From SSEF01 sp964604195 (GTDB lineage: Bacteria; Patescibacteriota; Minisyncoccia; Moranbacterales; UBA1568), in the NCBI GenBank assembly GCA_964604195.1, contig CAZRXW010000039.1, forward strand, positions 1-8,253: a stretch of DNA of 8,253 bases, read 5' to 3'. This document shows positions 1 to 5,952 of the stretch, in pieces. Each line of letters begins with the position of its first letter. Position 1 is the stretch's first letter. The translations under genes and the position numbers were made by a program. Under the pieces are notes generated by a model. It was given only the letters and a program-made list of their open reading frames with translations. It was not told the DNA's origin and searched no databases.

Positions 1-22
1 CCGGCATGGCCGGCAAAAAGAA

Positions 23-48
23 AGCCACCAGACCTCAGTCTGGTGGTT
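23..48. terminator. Hairpin, probable (bidirectional) intrinsic terminator
   Basis: An 11-bp stem (23-33 with 38-48, one G-U pair, core CCACCAGAC/GTCTGGTGG) closes a CTCA loop. The plus-strand tail is only mildly T-rich (TTGGTTACTT). The A-rich left flank (15-23) would give a good U-tract on the minus strand. It most likely ends a gene lying left of the window, possibly from either direction. No gene is supported between here and 164: one frame is open from 2 to 130, but it reads through this hairpin and gives no recognisable protein. Confidence 0.7.
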
Positions 49-125
49 GGTTACTTCCGAGGAGCTGCTATTATGTTTTCAGATACATACGTTCTCACTT
101 CGTCTCAACATGTCTAAAAAACTTG

Positions 126-131
126 TATAAT
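126..131 (+). promoter_or_regulatory. -10 element for the VOC gene
   Basis: A perfect TATAAT lies 32 nt before the start codon at 164, so the leader would be about 25 nt. It sits within a short palindrome, TGTAT-AAT-ATACA (124-136). No good -35 hexamer is visible at 16-18 bp upstream. Either the promoter depends on the -10 alone, or the palindrome is an operator. Confidence 0.5.
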
Positions 132-163
132 ATACAAAGTCCAATAGTTAAAAACTCATACGT

Positions 164-589
164 ATGCCAACAATAAACCCCTACATTAACTTCAATGGTA
201 ATGCCGAAGAGGCGTTCAAGTTTTATCAATCTGTTTTTGGCGGAGAGTTTGCCGAGGTTATCCGATTTAAAGATATCGCCAGTGCCGAATTTCCCGTACC
301 TGAAAAAGAGGCGGATAAAATAATGCGTATCGCTCTTCCTATTGGTGGTAATGTTTTGATTGCTAACGATGTACCCGAAGCGATGGGACGGGTCAACGAA
401 AACGAAAACCGCTCAAAAATTGCTGTTGTGACAGAGAGCCAAGAAGAGGCTGATAGAATCTTTAGTGGTCTTTCAGCAGGGGGAACAGTAGAAATGCCTA
501 TGACGGCAAGTCCTTGGGGAACCTCTTTTGCTATGTTCCGGGACAAGTATGGGATCGAGTGGACTGTAGAATTTGCTGCCAAAAAATAA
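164..589 (+). CDS. VOC superfamily (PhnB/glyoxalase-like) protein
   Basis: A 141-aa protein of the vicinal oxygen chelate fold, closest in style to the PhnB-like (COG2764) branch once annotated as 3-demethylubiquinone methyltransferase-like. The start INPYINFNGNAEEAFKFYQ matches the family opening, in which a beta strand is followed by a helix carrying the FY pair. A central strand reads IALPIGGNVLIAND. The end, WGTSFAMFRDKYGIEWTV, matches the usual 'FGxxxDxxGxxW' finish. Length fits a single two-module VOC domain. From memory of the family, a His often precedes the central strand (IMH); here it is Arg55, so a metal site may be altered and the reaction cannot be assigned. It is a soluble cytoplasmic protein. 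The ATG at 164 is the only sensible start and has no Shine-Dalgarno sequence. The gene lies 48 nt upstream of the EEP gene in the same direction and may share its transcript. Confidence 0.85.
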   Translation: MPTINPYINFNGNAEEAFKFYQSVFGGEFAEVIRFKDIASAEFPVPEKEADKIMRIALPIGGNVLIANDVPEAMGRVNENENRSKIAVVTESQEEADRIFSGLSAGGTVEMPMTASPWGTSFAMFRDKYGIEWTVEFAAKK

Positions 590-637
590 TTGATGGAGCA
601 AATATCCCATTTGATCCTGCTTGTTTATTGCTGAAGT

Positions 638-1376
638 ATGCTCAAAATTATTTCTCTCAATCTCGAACGATCGAAACACCTCCATCTCAACCTCCCATTT
701 TTTCAACGAGAAAATCCTGATGTGCTGTGTCTCCAGGAAGTACTGGAAGCTGATATCGACCGTATTGTTCAAGAAACAGATTTGGAAACATCATCTTTGG
801 CTACGGGATATATTGACCGATGCGCCGGCTAATAGCGATGGCAAAACTGGATACTCTGGCCCAGCTCTATTTGCTCGTAGCCCCTTTATTGCTTCCGGGA
901 GCGAGTATTACTATATGCCCCAAAACGGTATTCAGCTTGAGCGAGAGTCCGAGTTTTATTCAGAGACTAACGCTCATGGTATCGTCTGGGCTACGGTGGA
1001 GAAAGGGGATGAGCAGTACACCTTGGTAACCACTCATTTTACTTGGTCAGAAGATGGTAGAGCTACTGAGAAACAAAAATGTGATTTTGAATATTTGAAA
1101 AAAATTTTGGATACGCTCCCGCCGCATATTTTGACGGGTGATCTCAATGCTCCTCGTGGTTTTGGTATATGGGAAAAATTTGTTGCTTATTATGGTAGAG
1201 ACTATATCCCACAAGGAATCACCTCTACTATCGACCCCAATCTTCATCGAGTGAAAAATCTCCAGTTGGTGGTGGATGGCATATTTGCTCACCCGATGTA
1301 TCATGTCGATGAAGTAGCAATGGTTGAAGGAGTGAGTGATCACAAAGCACTTGTAGCCTCTATCACACAGCATTGA
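638..1376 (+). pseudogene. Endonuclease/exonuclease/phosphatase (EEP) family gene split by a frameshift
   Basis: The EEP fold is read in two frames. From ATG 638 the first frame gives SLNLERSKH (Asn8), then the QE metal-binding pair (CLQEV, 734-739), and stops at 830-832. The frame one base later, open well upstream, continues with GYSGPALFARSPF, VTTHFTW (catalytic-type His), TGDLNAPRG (GDxN, 1137-1148), VVDGIF and VSDHKAL (SDH, 1335-1343), ending with TGA at 1374-1376. All EEP motifs are therefore present, but no single frame holds them all. The crossover lies between about 770 and 829 and equals one extra base or two missing bases. The combined length (about 245 aa) suits a small EEP phosphodiesterase that cleaves nucleic acid, phospholipid or phosphate-ester substrates; the substrate is unknown. 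No signal peptide is seen. It is either a recent frameshift mutation or a sequencing/assembly error. It converges on trhA with a 22-nt gap and no terminator hairpin. Confidence 0.85.
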
Positions 1377-1398
1377 GCAGTATCGAACATTATCATTT

Positions 1399-2061
1399 CT
1401 AAACCGTGAGGAGGAGAAACATAACGATGGAGTGGAGAGTGCTCCCCAGGAGGACAAAGACATGGAAGATCTCATGCATCCAAAAGTATCGCTTGGGAGG
1501 GAAGTGATCCTCCAGAACGAAGAAGAGAACGCCAAGGGTGTAAGCAATCCCACCACTTGCGAGGAGGATAAGCATGAGAGAAGTGAGATTCTCTCGCAGA
1601 GGCTGGAAAGCGATGAGGATCAGCCATCCCATGGCGAGATAGAGTGTCACGGAGAGGAAAGAGGGGAGTCGGAGATCAAAAAGTTTGATGCCAAAACTTA
1701 CGAGTGCCAATCCCCAGATAACGCCAAAGAGTGACCAACGCCAGCCACCATCTAGCCCAATGAAGAGAACGGGTGTGTAGGTTCCGGCAATGAGAATGGA
1801 AATGAGGGCGTGATCGAGTCTTTGTGCCCAGGCTTTGGTGCGGGGCCACCGTGGCGATAGGAGGTGATAGCTGGTGCTGCCGAGATAGAGGAGTATCATC
1901 CCACTGCCAAAAAGAGTGTAGCCAGTAATATGCCAGCCATCGAGTGAAGAGGATTGGATCAAGAGAAGAACGAGAACGGTGATAGCACCAGCTGTTCCAG
2001 TAAGATGGAGGAGTCCACTGACAATGTCGTTGGAGCGGTCACGAAGCGAGGTGAATTCCAT
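1399..2061 (-). CDS. trhA: TrhA/hemolysin III (PAQR-like) family membrane protein
   Basis: A 220-aa integral membrane protein of the hemolysin III/YqfA/PAQR superfamily, with about seven hydrophobic segments. Family landmarks are visible: NDIVSGLLHLTG near the N terminus (His19), the SxxxH motif (Ser62/His66 in GSTSYHLL), RLDHALIS (Asp83), GTYTP (93-97), and the C-terminal HEIFH plus a later His (196, 200, 210). In PAQR proteins these Ser/Asp/His residues bind a metal in a hydrolase-like site, and bacterial members are linked to membrane lipid homeostasis; the 'hemolysin' label is historical. Length is normal for the family. The start at 2061 has no Shine-Dalgarno sequence. It lies 17 nt downstream of tRNA-Ala on the same strand with no promoter between, so it is probably read from the tRNA promoter. 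No terminator hairpin follows its stop. Confidence 0.92.
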   Translation of the reverse strand: MEFTSLRDRSNDIVSGLLHLTGTAGAITVLVLLLIQSSSLDGWHITGYTLFGSGMILLYLGSTSYHLLSPRWPRTKAWAQRLDHALISILIAGTYTPVLFIGLDGGWRWSLFGVIWGLALVSFGIKLFDLRLPSFLSVTLYLAMGWLILIAFQPLRENLTSLMLILLASGGIAYTLGVLFFVLEDHFPPKRYFWMHEIFHVFVLLGSTLHSIVMFLLLTV

Positions 2062-2078
2062 ACTATGATGGAGAAAGG

Positions 2079-2152
2079 TGGACCGTATCGGATTCGAACC
2101 GATGACCCTCGCATTGCAAATGCGATGCTCTAGCCAACTGAGCTAACGGCCC
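2079..2152 (-). tRNA. tRNA-Ala (anticodon UGC)
   Basis: The complement folds as a full cloverleaf. The acceptor GGGCCGT/ACGGTCC includes the G3-U70 wobble that marks alanine tRNAs. The D arm is GCTC/GAGC with AGTTGGCTA in the loop. The anticodon stem TCGCA/TGCGA encloses TTTGCAA, with anticodon TGC at 2118-2116. The variable loop is GGGTC, and the T arm ATCGG/CCGAT has a TTCGAAT loop. The discriminator is A (2079). The following bases are CCT, so a complete CCA tail is not encoded and must be added enzymatically. There is no intron. Confidence 0.97.
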
Positions 2153-2165
2153 TAGGACATCTGTG

Positions 2166-2194
2166 AGTATAGGGGATAATGCTTTGTCTGTCGA
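2166..2194 (-). promoter_or_regulatory. Promoter of tRNA-Ala (and probably trhA)
   Basis: On the minus strand a -35 TCGACA (2194-2189, 5/6 to TTGACA) and a -10 TATACT (2171-2166, 5/6 to TATAAT) are separated by exactly 17 bp. Transcription would begin near 2159, about 7 nt before the mature tRNA 5' end. This is the best-formed promoter in the window. Confidence 0.8.
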
Positions 2195-2197
2195 GAG

Positions 2198-2206
2198 TGG
2201 TATACT
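2198..2206 (+). promoter_or_regulatory. Extended -10 promoter for the 2231 gene and possibly dedA-uvrB
   Basis: TGGTATACT has the TG-n-TATACT form of an extended -10 element. No -35 with suitable spacing is evident, as expected for this class. The start site would be near 2213, giving a leader of about 18 nt before ATG 2231. It lies back to back with the tRNA-Ala promoter, 3 bp from that promoter's -35 box. Confidence 0.6.
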
Positions 2207-2230
2207 AGAAATACTTTTTATCTACACTGT

Positions 2231-2632
2231 ATGGGACTTTTTTCTCTCTATACCAACAAAAAAGCTGCTGGAGACGGGACGGGTATTTCTGGCGGCGGTA
2301 ATCCTGATGATCGCCCAAGACCAGTCGTGCACTCTCGAGATGATGGGGACGAAAAGAAAAAGATGTGGCGTGATTCTGAAGGGCACATATCCGCTTGGGA
2401 GATTCCCAAGGTTTTGAGTCGGCTGAGGGGTCGACATGGTTTTAGTCAACGAAAAGCAGCTATTGTTGATGCGGTAACTCATAATGCTCTTGATGAACCA
2501 GGAGGACAAAAGGGAATGAATGCTGGTGAGCTCAATGAAACCATGGAAGTTCTCAGACAAGATGCTCATAAACTTGGCTTCACAAAAGATGATCTTGCGG
2601 CTGTTCGTACGGAGCTGGAAGAGAAGCTCTAG
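2231..2632 (+). CDS. Uncharacterised 133-aa protein with disordered N terminus and helical C terminus
   Basis: I do not recognise this family. The first ~45 residues are Gly/Asp/Pro-rich and look disordered (GDGTGISGGGNPDDRP). Residues ~45-133 are charged and helix-prone, with a basic patch (SRLRGRHGFSQRKAA, about 63-77) that could touch nucleic acid, and an acidic C-terminal helix (DDLAAVRTELEEKL). There is no signal peptide, membrane segment or cysteine, so it is probably cytoplasmic. Evidence that it is real: its own extended -10 promoter, a start just downstream of that promoter, an 11-nt gap to the dedA-like gene on the same strand, and no better frame in this stretch. ATG 2231 has no Shine-Dalgarno sequence. 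It may be the first gene of a unit running into uvrB, which is position only and not proof of a role in repair. Confidence 0.7.
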   Translation: MGLFSLYTNKKAAGDGTGISGGGNPDDRPRPVVHSRDDGDEKKKMWRDSEGHISAWEIPKVLSRLRGRHGFSQRKAAIVDAVTHNALDEPGGQKGMNAGELNETMEVLRQDAHKLGFTKDDLAAVRTELEEKL

Positions 2633-2643
2633 TATTTTCTGAT

Positions 2644-3336
2644 ATGGAACTCTTTATTGATCGAGCTCAACAGTTTATTGTCTTTATTTCCGACAAAGTA
2701 CCGTTGGAACTTTTTGTGTTTGTTGGGGCTTTGCTCGAAGAAATCATTGCCCCTATTCCATCTATGCTGGTGATGACTACCGCCGGACTGCTTTCTCATG
2801 CTGAGGGGCATACGGTGTTTTTCCTCTTCTGGCTGGTGTTTATAGGAAATCTCGGCAAAATTCTTGGTTCACTTGGTTGGTATGTTGTAGGAGACAAAAT
2901 AGAGGATGTGGTGGTGGGTAGATTCGGGAGATTTTTTGGGCTAACACACGAAGATATCGAGCGGGTGGGTAAGAAGTTCACCGGGAAGGTATGGCAAGAC
3001 GGAGCGCTTATCTTTCTGTTGCGAGCGATTCCTTTTTTCCCGAGCTTAGCGGTATCGCTTGCGTGCGGTGTCATCAAAATCGAACTGAAAACTTTTGTGC
3101 TCGCCTCCTACTTCGGAAACGTGGTCAAGGATACTCTCTATATCATGATGGGGTATTTTGGCGCTCAGGCTTTCCGGACACTCATTCTTGAAATGGAGCG
3201 AGTGCGATTTGGTCTCGGTTTTCTGATTATTCTAGGAGTAGGTGGAGTACTTGTTCTCGGGTATCGTCAGCGTCATCAGGGTATGCATCTTTTGGTTCGC
3301 TGCTGGGGATGGATACGAAAACTGCTTGCTCGTTAG
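2644..3336 (+). CDS. DedA/VTT-domain (SNARE-associated) family membrane protein
   Basis: A 230-aa polytopic inner-membrane protein. Around residues 29-45, ALLEEIIAPIPSMLVM carries the acidic pair (Glu32/33) and prolines typical of the DedA re-entrant loop. Around 121-142, ALIFLLRAIPFFPSLAVSLACG carries the conserved Arg127 and prolines of the second half. Further hydrophobic segments lie near 57-82, 150-170 and 188-206, and the C terminus is basic and cytoplasmic (GWIRKLLAR). DedA/VTT proteins include transporters or scramblases that return undecaprenyl phosphate or phospholipids across the membrane; which one applies here is unknown. Length is ordinary for the family. ATG 2644 lies 11 nt after the previous stop and has no clear ribosome binding site. 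uvrB follows after 57 nt. Confidence 0.88.
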   Translation: MELFIDRAQQFIVFISDKVPLELFVFVGALLEEIIAPIPSMLVMTTAGLLSHAEGHTVFFLFWLVFIGNLGKILGSLGWYVVGDKIEDVVVGRFGRFFGLTHEDIERVGKKFTGKVWQDGALIFLLRAIPFFPSLAVSLACGVIKIELKTFVLASYFGNVVKDTLYIMMGYFGAQAFRTLILEMERVRFGLGFLIILGVGGVLVLGYRQRHQGMHLLVRCWGWIRKLLAR

Positions 3337-3393
3337 TTCTTTTTTGTGTTACAACCGATGAGTATTTGTTGAGATCTACTTGAGCTTTATTGT

Positions 3394-5427
3394 ATGTCTT
3401 CTTTTGTTCTAAAGTCTTCGTGGCCACCAGCTGGAGATCAACCTCAGGCAATTGCCTCTCTTATGGAGGGGCTTGATACTGGTCAGCGTTTCCAGACGCT
3501 CCTTGGAGTGACCGGATCAGGCAAGACGTTTACCATGGCGAACTGTATAGCCAAGAATCAAAAACCAGCCTTGGTTATTGCTCACAATAAAACCTTGGCG
3601 GCCCAGCTTGCCCAAGAGTTTGAGGAATTTTTTCCCGATGCCGCGGTCCACTACTTCGTTTCGTACTATGATTTCTATCAGCCAGAGGCCTATGTACCAA
3701 TTACGGATACCTATATAGAAAAAGATGCCTCGATTAATGAAGAGATTGATCGATTGCGTCATGCCTCGACTCAGTCGCTTCTTACGCGGCGCGATGTGAT
3801 TATTGTAGCTTCGGTTTCTTGTATCTATGGTCTTGGAAGTCCAGAAGAGTATCTTCGAGAAAACATGAAGCTAGCAATAGGTGACTCGGTCACGCGGCAG
3901 GATTTGATGCAGCGCCTGGTGGCTATATTCTTCGAGCGGACCAATGCCGATCTCACTCCCGGCACTTTTCGTTCTATTGGTAATCGTCTGGAGATTATGC
4001 CGATCTCAGAAAAGATTCTGTATTCGATAGAGATCGGTGCCAATCGAATTGAGACGATTACCAAAATTGATCCGGTCTCCCAAACTATTCTTGGCGAGGA
4101 GCAGTTTGTGTTCTTCTTCCCAGCCAAGCATTTTATTACAGACAAAGACAAACAGGAGCGAGCGCTCGAAAATATCAGGCTCGAACTCTCGGAACAGCTG
4201 AAGAAATTTGAGCGTGAAGGGAAACTGTTGGAGGCGGAGCGGATCAAGCGACGGACGCAGTATGATACCGCGATGATTGATGAGATTGGTTATTGTTCTG
4301 GAATCGAAAACTATTCTCGGCATCTTTCGGGGAAGCAAGCCGGTGAGCCGCCCGAAACACTGCTCTCTTATTTTCCCCATCTCTCAGATGGTACTCCAGA
4401 CTTCCTCACTATTATCGATGAGTCTCACGTAACCTTGCCGCAGCTGCGGGCGATGTATAACGGTGATCAGGCGAGAAAACGAACCTTGGTGGAATACGGA
4501 TTCCGTCTGCCGAGCGCTTTGGATAACCGTCCTCTTCGATATGAAGAGTTTCTCGAGCGGGTGGGACCAGTGATGTTTACTTCGGCCACACCAGGTGAAT
4601 ATGAACGTGAAGTGAGTAGTAATATTGTTGAACAGGTGATTCGCCCAACCGGACTCATTGATCCAGAGCTCACGATCAAAGGAGTAAAGGCGACGGATGA
4701 ATACTCTGGACAAATCCAAGACTTTATTCACGAGGTCACACAAGAGATTGAGCGGGGCGGCCGCGTTATCGCTACGACACTGACCAAAAAGATGGCCGAA
4801 GACTTGTCGCAGTACCTCAAGGGCAAGGGAGTGAAGGCCGAATATCTTCATAGTGACATCAAGACAATTGATCGAATTAAAATTCTGACCCAGTTTCGAA
4901 AGGGGGGATTTGATTGTCTAGTAGGAGTCAACCTTTTACGAGAGGGTCTCGATCTTCCAGAAGTATCCTTTATTGGTGTCTTGGATGCTGACAAGGAAGG
5001 ATTTCTTCGTTCAGAAACTTCTCTCATACAGATTATTGGCCGAGCAGCGCGCAATGTTTTGGGAAGAGTAATTCTCTACGCTGATGTACTTACGGGATCA
5101 ATTGATGCAGCACTCAAGGAAACCAATCGTCGTCGAGAAAAACAACTTGCCTACAATAAGGAGTATGGTATTACGCCAAAGACGGTGCAGAAAAATATTC
5201 ATGATATTACCGAGAGGCTTCAGAGTGAGCATGACAAGGCAGTGGCCATTTCGCTGGCGCTTAATGCTAAGGGTTTTGCTAAGAATCCCGATAAAATTAT
5301 TCGGGCGAAAGAGCGAGAAATGAAGGCGGCTGTAAAGATTCTTGATTTTGAAACAGCAGCAATTTTGCGCGATGAAATTCAAGCACTCGAGGCCAAACTG
5401 GGTAAACGAAGAGAGAAAAAATCATAG
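3394..5427 (+). CDS. uvrB: Excinuclease ABC subunit UvrB
   Basis: A 677-aa, full-length UvrB, the damage-verifying helicase-like subunit of nucleotide excision repair, loaded by UvrA and cut-partnered with UvrC. Visible in order: Walker A GVTGSGKT (38-45); the beta-hairpin region YYDFYQPEAYVP (91-102) and EKDASINEEIDRLR; VASVSCIYGLG; the DEAD-box-like motif DESH (342-345); motif III FTSATPGEYE (395-404); HSDIKTIDR; LLREGLDLPEV (514-523); motif VI QIIGRAARN (546-554); and a C-terminal UVR domain (about 638-669) that binds UvrC. All catalytic landmarks are intact. No uvrA or uvrC lies in the window. The ATG at 3394 fits the family N terminus and lacks a Shine-Dalgarno sequence. I see no LexA-type operator and no convincing promoter in the 57-nt gap, so it may be read from the promoter near 2200. 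Confidence 0.98.
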   Translation: MSSFVLKSSWPPAGDQPQAIASLMEGLDTGQRFQTLLGVTGSGKTFTMANCIAKNQKPALVIAHNKTLAAQLAQEFEEFFPDAAVHYFVSYYDFYQPEAYVPITDTYIEKDASINEEIDRLRHASTQSLLTRRDVIIVASVSCIYGLGSPEEYLRENMKLAIGDSVTRQDLMQRLVAIFFERTNADLTPGTFRSIGNRLEIMPISEKILYSIEIGANRIETITKIDPVSQTILGEEQFVFFFPAKHFITDKDKQERALENIRLELSEQLKKFEREGKLLEAERIKRRTQYDTAMIDEIGYCSGIENYSRHLSGKQAGEPPETLLSYFPHLSDGTPDFLTIIDESHVTLPQLRAMYNGDQARKRTLVEYGFRLPSALDNRPLRYEEFLERVGPVMFTSATPGEYEREVSSNIVEQVIRPTGLIDPELTIKGVKATDEYSGQIQDFIHEVTQEIERGGRVIATTLTKKMAEDLSQYLKGKGVKAEYLHSDIKTIDRIKILTQFRKGGFDCLVGVNLLREGLDLPEVSFIGVLDADKEGFLRSETSLIQIIGRAARNVLGRVILYADVLTGSIDAALKETNRRREKQLAYNKEYGITPKTVQKNIHDITERLQSEHDKAVAISLALNAKGFAKNPDKIIRAKEREMKAAVKILDFETAAILRDEIQALEAKLGKRREKKS

Positions 5428-5451
5428 AGGGATTTACTACGGTTAATTTTC

Positions 5452-5480
5452 TTGCAAAATAGCCAGAGTATTCTTATACT
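5452..5480 (+). promoter_or_regulatory. Promoter for the 5547 and 5953 genes
   Basis: A TTGCAA (5452-5457, 4/6) and a TATACT (5475-5480, 5/6) are separated by 17 bp. The start site would be near 5487, leaving an A/T-rich leader of about 60 nt. The -10 continues as TATACTAGAAA, identical over 11 bases to the promoter at 2201. Confidence 0.65.
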
Positions 5481-5526
5481 AGAAAGGTATTTTTTCCTTT
5501 GGTCAAGAGAAAAATAATAACCAATA

Positions 5527-5544
5527 ATTAAAATTTATTTTAAT
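5527..5544 (+). repeat. A/T-only inverted repeat just before the 5547 start codon
   Basis: ATTAAAA and TTTTAAT form perfect 7-bp arms around a TTTA loop and end 2 nt before ATG 5547, where a ribosome binding site would normally sit. It could be a weak RNA hairpin affecting initiation or simply low-complexity A/T sequence. Confidence 0.45.
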
Positions 5545-5546
5545 CT

Positions 5547-5939
5547 ATGGATACTACGCCGAATCCTTCCTCAGTGCCGTCAGGGGAGTCAACTCCTAAT
5601 ATGACGATTGATACCAGTACTCATAAAATATTTGGTGTTCCGCGTCGAGCTATTGCGTTTGGGTTTGGGCTCCTTCTCATGCTGATTGTTTTGGCAGTTC
5701 TGTATGCTCAGTTTACTCGCCAGCCAATGTCACAAGAGCCTATGGCTGGATCAAAAAATATGATGCCAAAAGAGAAGCAAGTCATGATGCCCCAGGATCA
5801 ATCTACAGCAACAACAGGAACCGTTACTCCTGATCAAGTGGCCGATGACCTTATCGATGAGGCCTTATCAGATCGTGATGATCTTTCGGGGTATGATGCT
5901 GATGAGGTGGCTGATGTAGAGGATGGAAGTAATAATTAA
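5547..5939 (+). CDS. Single-pass membrane protein with acidic extracytoplasmic tail
   Basis: I do not recognise a family. The 130-aa protein has a Thr/Ser/Pro-rich N terminus of about 30 residues. Two arginines (33-34) precede one transmembrane segment at about 35-56 (core GLLLMLIVLAVLYAQF), suggesting the N terminus is inside. The outer domain is about 75 residues. Its first part is Met/Gln/Pro-rich (NMMPKEKQVMMPQDQ) and its last 35 residues are strongly acidic (DDLIDEALSDRDDL and onwards). No cysteine or sorting motif is seen. It has its own promoter and an A/T-rich leader without a Shine-Dalgarno sequence. The secreted coiled-coil gene follows 13 nt later, so both probably share one transcript and act at the cell envelope. 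Whether the acidic tail meets the basic parts of that neighbour is speculation. Confidence 0.75.
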   Translation: MDTTPNPSSVPSGESTPNMTIDTSTHKIFGVPRRAIAFGFGLLLMLIVLAVLYAQFTRQPMSQEPMAGSKNMMPKEKQVMMPQDQSTATTGTVTPDQVADDLIDEALSDRDDLSGYDADEVADVEDGSNN

Positions 5940-5952
5940 TTCATGTACGCAT

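Noticed and set aside
2..130. Open plus-strand frame at the left edge
   Set aside because: It reads straight through the terminator hairpin at 23-48 and yields no recognisable protein.
698..703. T6 run as a programmed slippage site for the EEP gene
   Set aside because: The original frame stays coding past it (the QE motif at 734-739 is still in the first frame), so the shift must occur later, after about 770.
1047..1556. Long minus-strand open frame
   Set aside because: It lies opposite the EEP motifs (TTH, GDLN, SDH) and the trhA end, and its product has no recognisable features.
1432..1734. Plus-strand open frame preceded by a strong GAGGAGGAG purine run
   Set aside because: It is antisense to the trhA coding region, starts with GTG and gives a low-complexity charged product. 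The minus-strand protein has clear family motifs, and the purine run is its complement.
3337..3393. Separate promoter or SOS operator for uvrB
   Set aside because: No hexamer pair with 16-18 bp spacing and no LexA-type palindrome could be made out.
5923..5952. Earlier ATG for the coiled-coil gene
   Set aside because: It overlaps the upstream gene and puts polar residues before an otherwise ideal signal peptide. ATG 5953 gives a standard signal sequence with an ALA cleavage site.
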